Shown in pieces: positions 26,290-38,133 of a stretch of 64,000 nucleotides of DNA. The translations under genes were made by a program, and so were the position numbers. Under the pieces are notes generated by a model. It searched no databases and was not told where the DNA came from. It saw nothing but the letters and a program-made list of their open reading frames with translations. Source of the stretch: Callorhinus ursinus (taxonomy: Eukaryota; Chordata; Mammalia; Carnivora; Otariidae). How positions within the stretch are numbered: the first letter of the stretch is position 1; each line of letters begins with the position of its first letter. The stretch is from positions 8,457,845 to 8,521,844 of the forward strand of contig NW_020312968.1 in assembly GCF_003265705.1 (NCBI RefSeq). Reading direction: 5' to 3'.

Positions 26290-27435
26290 ATTGATTAGGG
26301 GACTCTAAGGCAGTATAACAAGTGAAGGGGGGAATACAGGGGGGCAGGGTTGGAAGGGCTGAGCTATCACATAGATTGTTCAGTCTTATTTGGAAATCTC
26401 ATGTCAACTCTCATATTCACATCCTTTCCAAACTCTGCTTCTTCCAGCATCTCCTTCATGGCCAAATGCAAGGAGAAAAAGCGTAACAGACGCTGGCTTA
26501 CCCTTTCTGTGTTTTCAATTTATCTGAGTTCTCTAGCCCTTCCCAGTAACACTTCATTTGACCAAAGACTGTAGAACTACAGTTTGAAAACTACAGCTCC
26601 AAAGGACACCGGTGGTTCCCAACGTATTTCCTTCCATCGCTTCAGTCCCGCAGAATGTACTCAAACCTGTATGTTTTGTTGTGGTTTGGACCCATGGTGT
26701 TTGCAGGAGGGCCGAGGGGAAATTAAATGGGAAGGAGCTAGAGAGGCCATTGACGAGCGCAGGTTATTTGTAAACCAGGTGTCCAAGAGCCGGATACTTT
26801 CTGCCCTCTCTTCCATGCTAATCGATGTGTATACAGTACCTCCTGTCATTTGAACGCATTCACCCTCATTTCCATCTATATTAGTATTTATGCTTCTTCT
26901 TATTAGATGTGATGCCCAGTAAATGAATACATTCATCAAATCCCAAGGTTTCGGCCCCGGGGCCATTAGCCTGATGCTGATCGTGTGTCATCTAACAGGC
27001 CATTCTCCCAATTTATTTTCTGCCTTCACCAAACCCAAACCTTGACCAGTGAAAATGATCCTAATCGGGGAGGACAAACATACACTGCATAAAAATGATC
27101 ACTGCCACTATCGTCTCTATCGTTTGTCTTTGATTTTTATCTGCTTTACTTAGTTATTTTCTCCCTCAAAGAGAATTTAAATGCCCTGCCTGCCAATCTC
27201 CTCCTTTCTTTTAAATCGGATTTGCTTTTTTTTTTTTTTTCTTTCTCATCTGGCCGTTTTCTCTATTCTCCTGCCCACTTCCACGGTTTGTGATCAGCTG
27301 CGGCCAGAGCTCAGGCCCCCTCTGGAGCTGGTCTGTCTTCTTCATCTCCATAACGACGTGACTCACACTTCCCTGCCCCCATCCTCGTGGACCAGTGGCC
27401 TCTGGTGGCCACACCATTGCAGTTTCCTCCTCCCT
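26290..27435. other. Intronic sequence without recognised features
   Basis: Contains a T-run at 27228-27240. The open stretches at 26350-26574, 26584-26853 and 27181-27465 show no family features. Confidence 0.45.
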
Positions 27436-27648
27436 CTTCTTATTTTATTTTTTTTAATCTTTTAAAAAGATTTTATTTTTTAAATAAAAATCTTTTATTT
27501 AAAGAGAGAGACCCAGCGAGAGAGGGAACACAAGCAGGGGGAGTGGGAGAGGGAGAAGCAGGCTTCCCGCCGAGCAGGGAGCCCGACGCGGGCCTCGATC
27601 CCAGGATCCGAAGGCAGACGCTTAACGACTGAGCCACGCAGGCGCCCC
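27436..27648 (-). mobile_element. CAN-SINE, antisense
   Basis: Right end GAGCCACGCAGGCGCCCC, middle GGAACACAAGCAGGGGGAGT. The tail side is irregular (ATTTTATTTTTTAAATAAAA), and the GGATCATGACCTGAG block is missing, so there is an internal deletion near 27610. Flanks TCCTCCCTCTTCTT and TCCTCTCTCTTTTT may be the target duplication. Confidence 0.94.
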
Positions 27649-27731
27649 CTCCTCTCTCTTTTTAATTCATAGAAACATAGACACATAACCCACAGGAACA
27701 TAGAGGTTCGGGGTGTTAAGAAACCACACAG

Positions 27732-27880
27732 CAGCGGTTTCAACATGGGCCACATGTTAGAATCACCTGCGGAGCTTTAAAAACAACAGGCACCTGGATC
27801 CCACCCCTGGAGGCTCATGACATTGGCCTGGGATGTGGCCTGAGTGTGAAAGATGTGGAGAGTTCTCCAGGTGGGACTTT
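27732..27880 (+). mobile_element. MER5-type hAT-Charlie fragment
   Basis: CAGCGGTTTCAACATGGGCC, ATGTTAGAATCACCTGCGGA and ACCTGGATCCCACCCCTGGA parallel the element at 5799 in the same order; the 3' end is degraded. Confidence 0.8.
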
Positions 27881-28163
27881 CTCATAGAAGGAAATTCTTG
27901 CTTCTACACCATTACCACTTGCACATCCTAGTTCCTTCTGTGCCTTTGAGCCTAGAGAAGTTCTGGTATAATTTGTCACAAGGAGATGGGCTTAAGTTTT
28001 CTGGAAAACAAATTAAGGTTTCACTTATATGAAACTCCTCATTTTCCAAAGATGCTACCAAATGAAGTGTCATGATATATTAAGAACAGGCATGGTGGGG
28101 GCCTGGAACAGAGAAAAAAGCATAATTAGGTGCAATTGGCCACAACCAACTTGATTTTAAACT

Positions 28164-28663
28164 CAGATCTTCCTCAACTCACAGCGGGGTTATGTCCTGA
28201 TAAACCCAACATAAGATGAAAATATTGTTAAGTCGAAAATGCATTTAATACAGCTAACCCCCTGAACATCATAGCTTAGTGGAGCCCACCATAACACGTG
28301 CTGAGGACATGGTAGCCTACAGTTAGACAAAGTCATCGAACACAAAGCCTATTTTATAGTAAAGTGTTGGGTATCTCATGTAATTTCTGGAATACCGTAC
28401 TGAACGTGAAAAACAGAATGTCTGTATGGATACAGAATGGTTGTCAGTGTATCGGTTGTTGACGCTCATGACTGTGGGGTTGACCAGGAGCTGCAGCTGC
28501 CACTGCCCAGCATCACGGGAAAGTGTCCTAACACACATCACTAGCCTGGAATGATCCAAATTCAAAATTTGAAGCCCGGTTTCTACTGAATGCAAATCAC
28601 TTTCACGCCAGAGTCAAGCTGAAAAATTGTAAATTGAACCATCATAAGTTGGGAACCATCTGT
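28164..28663. mobile_element. Tc1/mariner-like (Tigger-type) DNA transposon, non-autonomous
   Basis: About 500 bases with inverted ends: left CAGATCTTCCTCAACT, right reverse complement CAGATGGTTCCCAACT. Sub-terminal motifs repeat in inverted sense (GATGAAAATATTGTTAAGTC near the left end, GCTGAAAAATTGTAAATTGA near the right). A TA follows the right end. No transposase reading frame is preserved. The family name is not assigned. Confidence 0.75.
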
Positions 28664-28889
28664 ACTGTGATCACATTCTTCTCCACGCACTTGGCCATGA
28701 CTTCTAACAAGTGGTCAGAAGAACTGTGGGGCTTCACTACCATCCTCAGGGCTCTGCACTTGCCCGTGATGAGACAGTCAATGATCAAGGACAGAAAGGA
28801 GGGAACAGAGGAGTGACAGACTCGTGGAGAGAAGAGAAGGAAAGGCAGGAAGTAGAAGAGGAGGAATAAATTAATCCCTAGTTTACCAG

Positions 28890-29005
28890 TTGCTTTGTAG
28901 TTTTATCTTCCCCACAACATTAAGAGACAGAGAATATCCTCCCTGCTTTTACTGACTTGAGATCACTCAGCTAGTAAGTGGTGTGTGATCGGGCCTCCTA
29001 CCCTC
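28890..29005 (-). mobile_element. MIR SINE fragment, antisense
   Basis: AGTTTTATCTTCCCCACAAC, then TTGAGATCACTCAGCTAGTA and AGTGGTGTGTGATCGGG. Confidence 0.65.
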
Positions 29006-29073
29006 ACGCCCACTGCCACTGTCCATTCAAAGACAACCGCCCTGCTGCTTCTCGAGCAAACACCAAGTGTCAG

Positions 29074-29911
29074 ATGGCACCAATGTTGGGGGTGGGCCCG
29101 GGAGTCCCAGGGGTGATGGAATGGGAGACCGCAGTGGCTTCTCTATAGGCCAAAGACAAGGAATGGATGCCTGTCACCAAGCTGCACCGCCTGGTCAAAG
29201 ACATGAAGATCAAGTCCCTGGAGGAGATCGGTTTCTTGTCCCTGCCCATCAAGGAATCTGAGATCATTGACTTTTCCTGGGGGCATTCCTCAAGGATGAC
29301 GCTTTGAAGACTATACTGGTGCAAAAGCAGACCCGTGCTGGCCAGTGGATCAGGTTCAAGGTATTTGTTGCCATCAGAGATGACAATAGAAACGGCAGTC
29401 TGGGTGTTAAGTGGTCCAAAGAGGTCGCCACCGCCATCCGTGGGGCCATGATTCCAGACAAGCTTTCCATCGGCCAATGTGGCGAGGCTGCTTGGGGAAC
29501 AAGATCGACAAGCCCCACGCTGTCCCATGCAAGGTGACTGGCCGCTGTGGCTCTGTGCTGGGGCGCCTCACCCCTGACCCCAGGGGCACTGGCCTTGCCT
29601 CAGCCCCTGTGCCCGAGAAGCTACTGACGGGGGTCGGTAGAGACGACTGCCCCCTCTCAGCCAGGGAGTGCACTGCCACTTCTGACGCCATTCCCAAGAC
29701 TTACAGCTAGCTCACCCCGACTCTGGAAACGGACTGCTTTCACCGAGTCTCCCTATCAGGGACTTGCTGACCATCTTATAACGACCCACACACCAGATTC
29801 TCCGTGCAGAGGACCCAGGCTCCCGCTGTGGCCACCACATACTTTATACAAGAAAAATAAAGTCAATTAAAGCCTATAAACAGAAAAACAGAAAAACACA
29901 CACAGAAAAAT
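29074..29911 (+). pseudogene. RPS2: Processed pseudogene of ribosomal protein S2 (uS5)
   Basis: Intronless, broken copy of the mRNA for the small-subunit ribosomal protein RPS2. From the ATG at 29074 a Gly-rich start is seen, then a deletion of most of the Arg-Gly repeat, then [19 protein letters not shown] (about 29152 onwards) and IKSLEEI. A lost base near 29272 shifts the frame; [19 protein letters not shown] and KLSI follow, and another lost base near 29480 shifts it again before [10 protein letters not shown] and PVPEKLL. A block around GNFAKA is deleted and a stop follows KTYS (about 29709). The 3' UTR with ATACAAGAAAAATAAAG and an A-rich tail (29863-29911) shows it arose from a polyadenylated mRNA by retrotransposition. 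It has the same orientation as the host gene. No clear target-site duplication was found. Certainly not a functional gene. Confidence 0.93.
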
Positions 29912-30434
29912 GAAGATAACCACCCTACATCTGGTGTGAATGAAATAAAGTTCCCTTGCTACTTCCCACCAACCTCGTTCTGGGGGGAGGATGGGCAGTT
30001 TCTGCCCAGGGGAGAGGGAGCTCACCTGCCTCAGGTGGAGGCAGGCTGACTTGGGGCCCAAGAAATAAAGTTGGAGTTTTCCTGGCAGCATGCTAACCTC
30101 CACAGGGCCCTGGGGCAGGGGAGAAACATGACTTCCTCCAGTAGATTCCAGCAGGTGCTACATGAATGCCAGCCCCAGAGTGTGAGTCCTTTCATCTCCG
30201 CCCATGGAGAGAGCCAGAGGACTTGTGCCATGGATCCAGTGGTTCTCGTGGAGAACCACAGAACATTCACAAAAGCACACCATTCTGTCATCTAACAACA
30301 CTAACAATCAAATGCCAAAGATTCGAATAGAGGCAGACCACCTGACTTCAACAAAGGAGCATCATTTTGTTTCCAAACCCATAGAGGACAGACTCATAAC
30401 CAAAAGGAGAAATCTCATTATTAAAAAGTGGCAT

Positions 30435-30457
30435 GGGGGGGGGCGGGGGGCAGGGGG
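30435..30457 (+). repeat. G-rich run, potential G-quadruplex
   Basis: G9, C, G6, CA, G5 on the TRPM3 sense strand. Four or more runs of at least three G with short loops can be drawn. Confidence 0.8.
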
Positions 30458-30489
30458 AAATAGCAGACCCTCAGGAGAAGTTTTCCCTG

Positions 30490-30912
30490 GGAATGACTGC
30501 CAATACTTAACACGTGTGTCTCTTTCCTTACTCTGGCCCCGGTCTCTCATCTTAGCCACTTTGGGTTTCTTTGGTCTCGGACGTTGGCTTGTACCTTTCC
30601 TTCTGCCTGAAACTCTTTCCCTCCAGTCTTCACATGGCTGGCTCTTATTATTTTTCATTCTCAGCTTGAACCTCCCCTCCTCCAGGAAGCCTTCCCTGAC
30701 CACCCTATAAAAAGCTGTTCCCCCATTCACACTACTGTTTGCTTTGTGATGGTACTTAGTGCACTTCTCTCATTTATTCGTATTTGCATGTGTTTTTGTC
30801 TATCTGCACTTTTAACCTCTAGGAACACATGTTCTTGTCCAGCATGTCACACGTCTCTAGATACAAAGCAGATGCTCGATTTAAATATCTGCTGAATAAA
30901 TTGATAAATAAA
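30490..30912 (+). mobile_element. L2 LINE 3' half, sense
   Basis: CCTTTCCTTCTGCCTGAAAC, TCACATGGCTGGCTCTTATT, AGGAAGCCTTCCCTGACCAC, TAACCTCTAGGAACACATG and GCTGAATAAATTGATAAAT follow the L2 consensus order. The 168-codon ORF at 30204-30710 runs into this repeat and is chance. Confidence 0.9.
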
Positions 30913-30984
30913 GCAAGCCCAGGTCTACCATATCTGATGCTGTATTTTCTCCCCCTGCCCTTTTTTTTTTCAACTACTATTTAG

Positions 30985-31210
30985 GGAGGAGTCTATTCCA
31001 GACCCTATGCTAGGCACTTTGCACGTATATTTCATTTAAAACTCAAAATAACACTATGTGATAGGTGTTATTTCTCCAATTTCACAGATTAAGAAACTAA
31101 GGCTTGAGAAATTAGGTTTCTTGCCTAAGCCAATATCATAACTGAAACAGCCAGGATTCAAGCACACATGTGTCTAATTCCAAAGCTTTTGCTTTTCTCA
31201 CTCTATGACA
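30985..31210 (-). mobile_element. MIR SINE, antisense
   Basis: AGACCCTATGCTAGGCACTT, CTCCAATTTCACAGATTAAG and AAACTAAGGCTTGAGAAATT, then GCCAGGATTCAAGCACACA. Confidence 0.85.
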
Positions 31211-32984
31211 CTTTCTCTGTGGCGGCGGGGGGGAGGGGAGACAGTATCAGGGAGGTTGAGTAACTTTCCAAAGACTTGGACAACAATGCTTCTCATTTAT
31301 CTTTCTTCCTCTCCTTGTATGTGTTCATTCTTTCTACCCGTGCTCCCATTTCACATTGCCAAAAACATGCACGTTCCCTGGCAGGAAACACAGTAGTCAT
31401 TCCTGCCAGAGAGAGCGCTTTCTGGAAACAGTGAAGTCAGGAAGTCACTTTGAACAGCAAGTTCCTTTTCCGTGGCTCTCTGGAAATCTCCTCTCTTAAT
31501 ACCTCTTTCCAGCACCTCAGTGCACGTCCTCAATCCTTGTGCCTACAGAATGATGCCCCTGCAATGGCAGAATATTCTGGAATAGGACACAGTGCCCAGA
31601 TAACACACCCACTGGCATCCCAAACTCAGGACTCACGAGAGCCAACTTGCAGGTTCCATTATGGACCAAAACGGGGGCAGGACGATGAAGGAGAGGACCC
31701 CATCCTGACACCCGTAGAGCCCAAGATGGTCCGGACCTGTCATTGGCTCTTGCGTGGCATTAAATGCCAATGTTCCGGCTCTGCCTAAGACAAAATGTTT
31801 CTCGACAACCTGATTTCTAACCAGACCTCCACCATCTGCCATCCATGAGCCATAATCTCTGTCTTCCTCTCTCATTGGTCCTCCAAAGTTCTCCATCCCC
31901 ACTGCAGCTCTTTTAGCTCCTTGTGTGGGGTAATGTTGTCGCTCTGCCAGCCTAGCAGTACTTGGTAGCTTTCTCAGCCCCAGCAGGGGAAGCCAGAGAG
32001 CTCAGAGAGGAGAATTTTCCAACCTCCTTTACAACATGCCGGCAAACTCTCAGATGCCCTGTGGGCACGGGCACGCAAAGGGGCGGGAAGCAGAGCAGAT
32101 GCCAGGCACAGCACACATGGTACACAAACCATCATGGGCATATGCAGTAAAGCTCACTGCGGGAAAATCCAGGCAGGAGATGCATCTTTTTTTTTTTAAA
32201 GCCAAATCATCACATATGCCAATAAATGATGAGCATGGAACAGAAGTCCAGAATGTATTCAGGAAATGCTCATGGTGTCCATGGGGTGGGCTTCAGGTGG
32301 GAACATTCATTCACATTCCATTTAGGGTCCCTTCCTAAATCGCCCAGAGCAAGCTCGAGTCTATGTGTTACCTGTTCAACAAACTCTGTTTGCAGTTTTT
32401 CATTCGTTTCTTAAGTGCCTGCCACGTGCCCAGCAGTATTCGCGGGGCTGGGGTTACAGCAGTATCGATCCTCAAACAGCCTACATGCCAGTGGAGGAGA
32501 GATAGTAAAGAAATAACAAATACATGGAACAGAGGAGGGAATGGTCTTGTGCTCATATATCAAGTACCACCAGGAGTAAAGATCAGCCACCAGATTTAGC
32601 AAGATGGATTTCGCTGGTGACCTTGAGGAGTGCGGTTTCAGTGGTGGTATAGAAGAAAATCCCAAACGCAGTGCGTTCAAGAAAGGATGAAACTTGTGAG
32701 AAGTAGAAACGAGTGGGAATAAAAAATGTTTTTGAGGAATCTTGCAATTTAAAAAAAATGAGGAGACTGGTGGAGGTCAGGTGTTAAGGGATGGTATCAC
32801 AGTAACTCTCGCCCACAAAAAATTCCATGACCTTAAATATTTACCCTCTTCAGTATTGGAAGATGCACGCAGGACAGAGATTTCGGTAATTATCTTCATT
32901 CTCTTCTAAACCTGAGAGAAATGGCATTGAAATACTTTTGGCCTGGGGGCCACTGAGGAATCAAAGAGATTCAAATAATAATGT
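31211..32984. other. Intronic sequence, mostly unrecognised
   Basis: A G-rich stretch at 31222-31241 and an old L2/MIR-like phrase at 32405-32560 (AAGTGCCTGCCACGTGCC) are the only structures noted. Overlapping ORFs at 31450-31902 show no family features. Confidence 0.45.
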
Positions 32985-33250
32985 TTAAAAGCTGCCATTT
33001 ATTGGGTGCTTATGAGATACTAGGAAATTATACATATTCCCTCCCCCCTTTCTCGCTCTCTTTCCCCCTTTTTTTCTCTCCCCCATCCCCCTCTCTCGTT
33101 TAAATCAAAAACCACCTTAACAACTAGGTATTATTGTCATCTTTCCTCTTTAAAGCTGAGAGAGTTTAAGTGATTTGCCCAAGGGACAGGTAGGGTTAAG
33201 TAACCGCCTCAAGATTTGAATCCAGACTTGTTTGAATAAACCCGTTGAGT
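32985..33250 (-). mobile_element. MIR SINE, antisense, with pyrimidine-rich insert
   Basis: GCCATTTATTGGGTGCTTAT at the left and AGTTTAAGTGATTTGCCCAA at the right are MIR; between them 33043-33100 is a CT-rich tract. Confidence 0.7.
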
Positions 33251-33484
33251 ACTTTCTACTTCTCTCGGCTAATGTAAGAAGGACTGGCTTTTAACTGTCC
33301 AGCCTAAAAATCTCACCTTCCAATGACTTGATTAGATGGAATACACAATCTAAATGACCTCTGGGTCCCAGCCACCACTGCCTCTCTTGGGTTCCAGTAA
33401 TTCATTTACAAGGTCAGTCTTCTTCCATACTTGAGGTTAATTTTACAGCTCTCAGGGAATAATCATCTTGAACCTGAGTGTGAA

Positions 33485-33850
33485 CATACCTTTGATCCAG
33501 TTCATTTTTTCCATTGTAAAAGCAATGCATACTGATTAAAAATATGTTTATTATCAATTTAGAGACTACCACAAAATAAAAGGAGGAAAAATATTGCCCA
33601 CAGCCCCACAAGCACAATGACTTTTGTTAAATTTCCTTCTAAGGTGTTTTTTTTTTTCCTATATGTGAGTTTTTAGATTCGTTTTAAACACCGTCGTAAT
33701 CATGTATATATTTGTACAACGAGATTTTTCATTTCGCATTAAAACATTTGCATTGTTTCATGTAATTCATAAACATACATTTTTAAGGTAGACTCTTTCA
33801 TTATTTGATAGTGGGATTCCCCCACTAAAAACATTACGTTGAGTTTTAAA
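33485..33850. mobile_element. Old L1-type (L1ME-like) fragment
   Basis: TTGTAAAAGCAATGCATACT, AAATTTCCTTCTAAGGTGTT, TTTGTACAACGAGATTTTTC and the ATTTGATAGTGGGATT stretch follow a widespread degraded L1 pattern. Family and strand uncertain. Confidence 0.45.
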
Positions 33851-35724
33851 TTCAGGAAAAGACATGGATCATGCACCTAAGCCCTCCTACGCATACTTTT
33901 AGAAAATAGCAGGTATCTGGTTATAAGGATACCAGAGTTAGTGCTACCAACAGCTACTTCTCCCCTCTCCGCCATGATTCTCAAACCCGCTTTCTGTAAG
34001 GTGTCTGCCTGGACGAGAATTAACTTTGTGGTCATCCTATTATCAACATTATGAATTATCAGTATTATGAACTCTACTGAAATACTTTAAAACACTTTGG
34101 ATTTAGTAGCAGGCCGATCCTACGTCACCTTAAAACCTTCCTCACCATTAAAATTGCGCTCGAATGCTGTTTATGAGCACCTACTGAAAAATGCACAATA
34201 TTCCTGCATTTGAACAAGGGATGATTGTTAAATATGATAATGCAGAAATGGCCCTTACTACTGGACCCTTTTCACTCAGGAAGTTTATATAATTAATTTT
34301 AATTCATGTAATGTCCAAACATTTTGTTGGACGATTTGCCGAGTGGAGAAGTGTCATGGATTTTTAGACATGGCGGGATTTGACTTAGTCAAAGCCTCCT
34401 AGAGAACCTTTGTCCCCTGCATATGCAGTCCCTGTGAAGGCGCCACAGGATAAGAAGAAATCCTGTGACAAAAGGAAATATGAAGACCCAGCCTGGACGT
34501 AACATCACTGATAAATGCAGTCTTTCACTGATGTATTCCTACCAGTCTCACCTTGATTGAATTTGCATTCTCCATGAATGTGACTCTAATGCTGGCCCGG
34601 GAGAAAGTCCCATTGTAAGTCTCCTGTTTGCTGAGTAAAAGACAACCAGCAAGGTTACCTCCATACCAGGTAGTGACCAACGAAACAATGACCTATTATT
34701 GAATAGTCAGGGTTTGTTGTTATTCTTCACGTGCAACAAAGGCCATGTCAGGAACAGTGGTAGAAACCAACTAGAACCACCAAAGAGAATCCCTCTTCAC
34801 ACCTCCTCTCCCGTAGGCTCTATTTCTCTTTTTGTCTTTCTTTTCCCTTTGAATTGTTTTGCAAGCAGTGTAACCAATAAATCTACATCTGATCAGAAGT
34901 GGTTCATTTTGTAAAACTCCCTGGAAATTGAACTACTGATGAATAGTATTTTTTTCTTTTCTGGACAGTTCTCTAAAACAAACAAACGAAAACACCCATA
35001 TATTCTTAACTGCTTCGTCTCTCACCGTTTTTTTAAATACTTTTTCTATGCATTTGGAAGCAAAAAATATAGCCCTCAAGTTGGGTGGAGGCAAAATACT
35101 GGGAAATGTAAGGAAAAAATACCTTTTTTAGGAGAGGCCCTACTCAACTAGCTCAAAGCCTAATTTTAAGGAGTTCACAGCCCCCAGGACTAGTGTTTAT
35201 TCTGCATAGGAGGACACTTGAGAAAGAGAGCAACTGCTTGGGGAGTGCAGGATTTACCGTAGCAGTTGTTGGAACAACTGGCCCTCAGCCTGTCCAAACA
35301 TTCTCCCGAATTTATAACATAAAATTGCCGTGTCAGAATGAACCTCCAGGGAGCTACAACCACCAATTGACAAGCTGTTCTGCTCTCTGTGAAGGCTGAG
35401 CGGGGGGGGGGTCTCTCTCCTGGATTCCCAAAGCATTCAAAGTTAAGCCAACTAGTTAAGCCCCCAGGGGGAATTACCTGGGGCTGATCGTTTCATCATT
35501 CTGGCATTATTAAAAAAAAAAAAAAAACAGAAACAGAAACAAAAACAAGCATAGAGACAGAATAGTTATTTTTATGCTTCTATTTGCTACGATGGCCCAC
35601 TCATCTAGGATATGGGTCACTCCCTAGGAAGTTAAAGGACACCACAGCAAGAGAAAGAAACTTTAGGGACAATCAAGATTAAATCTACCCATTCAAGGTA
35701 CCAATGAGGACATCAGGGCTTTAA
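33851..35724. other. Intronic sequence without recognised features
   Basis: No clear repeat. G10 homopolymer at 35402-35411 and A-run at 35512-35527. Confidence 0.45.
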
Positions 35725-36030
35725 ATGACAGTAATAGCAACAGCACTTACTGAACACTTACATTTTCCAGGTGGTTTGGTTTTTTGTGCCCATCTGTTCA
35801 GGCTAGTTCATCTCCAAGAATATGTCGTGGTCTTTTCTGACTGCGTTATACATATCAATTCACTTTTCTCACAACAACCTATGAAGGCAATCTTTTTCTT
35901 AAATTCCATTTAATTAACATATAGTGTATTATTCGTTTCAGAGGTAGAATTCAGTGATTCATAATGTTGTCAGTGTCATCATCTGTAAAACAGATGACAT
36001 GCTCAAGACCACAGAGCCCATTAAGTGGCC
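35725..36030 (-). mobile_element. MIR SINE, antisense, split by an L1 fragment
   Basis: Left part AGCACTTACTGAACACTTAC and CTCACAACAACCTATGAAGG, right part TCATCTGTAAAACAGATGAC and ACCACAGAGCCCATTAAGTG; the two halves are in the correct MIR order on either side of the L1 piece at 35892-35963. Confidence 0.75.
35892..35963 (-). mobile_element. L1 3'-end fragment, antisense, nested in MIR
   Basis: TTTTTCTTAAATTCCATTTA, then the stretch with ACATATAGTGTATTATTCGT and AGAGGTAGAATTCAGTGATT, nearly the same as the left end of the L1 at 57756-57835. Very short 5'-truncated insertion. Confidence 0.8.
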
Positions 36031-36117
36031 CAAAATATTATATGGTTATCTTTTATTCTATTATCTATAACATGTTATGTTATGATAAAATAGAATGTCA
36101 TAACAAAATTATGTTAT

Positions 36118-36351
36118 ATAATAAGTATTCTTTTTAAATTTTTTTTAAAGATTGTATTTATTTATTTGACAAAGAGAGACAGAGTGAGAGAGGGAACACA
36201 AGCAGGGGGAGTTGGGAGAGGGAAAAGCAGGCTTCCCACGGAGCAAGGAGCCCAACACGGGGCTCGATCCCAGGACCATGGGATCATGACCTGAGCCGAA
36301 GGCAGACACTTAACGACTGAGCTACCCAGGTACCCCGATAATAAGTATTCT
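36118..36351 (-). mobile_element. CAN-SINE, antisense, with perfect 14-base target-site duplication
   Basis: Body 36132-36337. ATAATAAGTATTCT at 36118-36131 and again at 36338-36351. Body carries GGAACACAAGCAGGGGGAGT and CTGAGCTACCCAGGTACCCC. Confidence 0.97.
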
Positions 36352-37492
36352 ATATTGAAACTTATAAAAATTCATTTCTCTAAAAGATTCTCTGCATCAA
36401 ATATTTCAGTCAAGAGTGTTGCAATCCATCCAACATGCGTTGGTGAGGCCAATCAGGAAAAAATAATATGCCATATCCCACGTAATAAAGGTCCTCTGAT
36501 TTCACTAAATATTAAATTGAAACACCAACCCTGCATCTGGAGAAAGTGTTCAGAAAATATCTACTAAATCAAAATCTGAATGTCACTCTTAGAAGAAGTG
36601 AATACAGTGGATCACATGGGTCCAGAAACCATAGTTTCAGTACTAAAATCTAGACTAGATGGCCTTGGATGTGAGCTACCAACTGGGTGGAATATTTGAA
36701 ATAGGAACGATTCTGGAAAATTCCATGTGTGTAGTCAGTGTATGTGTTTGATGTGTCTATATAATGTGTGTATTAGACATGTGTCAGTATAAATCGTGGA
36801 ATGCCATTTTTTTTAACTTCTTTGGGTTGACATCTAGTCAAATATTTGTAAAAGTTAAAAACCTGATCATTTAAAAACTATAGGTAAAACCCAACTAAAA
36901 TTTGAGCTGGAGTGAAAGCAGGAGCATCCAGAATCCTTTCACAAGTCAGCATAAGTAAGTTACGAGTGATAAAGATGAAGTCTTCCCCCTGGATTCCATC
37001 CCAGTTCCAGAAATACCTCCTTTCCTCTTACATATCAGAAAGTCTAGGATCCTTCAGTATGAAAAGGTACATGTAGAATGCTTGTTTCAAGAAAGCTGCT
37101 AAAATATCCTTTTGCTTAAGGGACTTTCGAGTTCTTTCCCCCAGCCTTTGCCACATTGGCCTGGGTGGTTCTCTCATTGCGGGGTGTGTTCAATTAAGCC
37201 GTGTTTGGAAGCAGTCGAAACCTTGAGTTGACTGGACCTTAACTGCAGCTGTCCTGCTTGAAATTACAAGCTGGACTCTTTGAAATGAAACTTGTCATAC
37301 CCAGCAAAGCTGTTGACTGCCTGTCACATCTGGGAATTCTTGGATAAACTGAACTAGCCTGACAGACAGACTCAAAACACCCAGCAACCTGGAACATGTT
37401 CACGAGGCTCGTCCTTTCTTTGCAGTATCAGGGATGCTGGTGGCTGTGGGCTGTCTTCCTTGTTCGTTCCTAGTGGCATGGTGGTCATGTGT
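36352..37492. other. Intronic sequence without recognised features
   Basis: Ordinary intron sequence; ORF 36355-36567 unrecognised. Confidence 0.45.
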
Positions 37493-37655
37493 TAGGTGGC
37501 TTTTTTCTTCTTCCTTTTTTTTTTTTTTTTTTTATGTAGGCTCCATGCCCAGGGTGGAGCCAAACACAGGGCTTGAACTCATGGCCCTGAGATCAAGTCC
37601 TGAGCTGAGATCAAGAGTTGGATGCTTAACTGACTGAGCCTAGGTGGCCTTTTTT
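37493..37655 (-). mobile_element. CAN-SINE, antisense, short old variant
   Basis: T-run, ATGTAGGCTCCATGCCCAGG, TTGAACTCATGGCCCTGAGA, TGCTTAACTGACTGAGCC. The GA-rich middle is missing, as in the older short SINEC type also seen at 53329. TAGGTGGC at 37493-37500 and 37641-37648 marks the target duplication. Confidence 0.9.
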
Positions 37656-38111
37656 AAAAGTTGATGAGTGATACTTGACAAGATAGTGTCTTGAGTAAGT
37701 AAAGGATTTGTCACTCACATTTTTCTTTTGGAAAAAGAAAAATCTTCCTATTGCCTGATTTATTTTAGGGACAGCCTGCCTCACTTCTATCAGGTCTTAG
37801 GCTCATGGAGTTACGGTGTCCACGAACTTGGCCTTACCTGCCCTTTCAGATTGACAGTATAATTACGAAGAGACACAGTCGTGTCATGCTCTCAAACAGA
37901 CTCTACTACCTAATAAAAACTAGGTTTTTCTTTTCTAGATGATAAATAAATATAAAACCTGGTTTCCTTTCAAGGAATTAGAATTGTCCATCTTACCCCA
38001 TGGTAAATTTATAATTTTGTAATTTTTCCCAATGGCTAAATTTAGCTTCACTAAGCTGTTAATATATTCTATTGTGTCTTGTTTTGTACCACTATGGCCA
38101 GAAAAAAAAAA

Positions 38112-38133
38112 ATATATATATATATATATATAT
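38112..38133. repeat. (TA)n microsatellite
   Basis: Eleven TA units after an A-run. Confidence 0.95.

Noticed and set aside
29070..29528. 152-codon minus-strand ORF
   Set aside because: It is the antisense shadow of the RPS2 pseudogene.
30204..30710. 168-codon plus-strand ORF, the longest in the window
   Set aside because: Its second half is an L2 element and it includes a poly-Gly run from the G-rich tract at 30435-30457. No protein family features.
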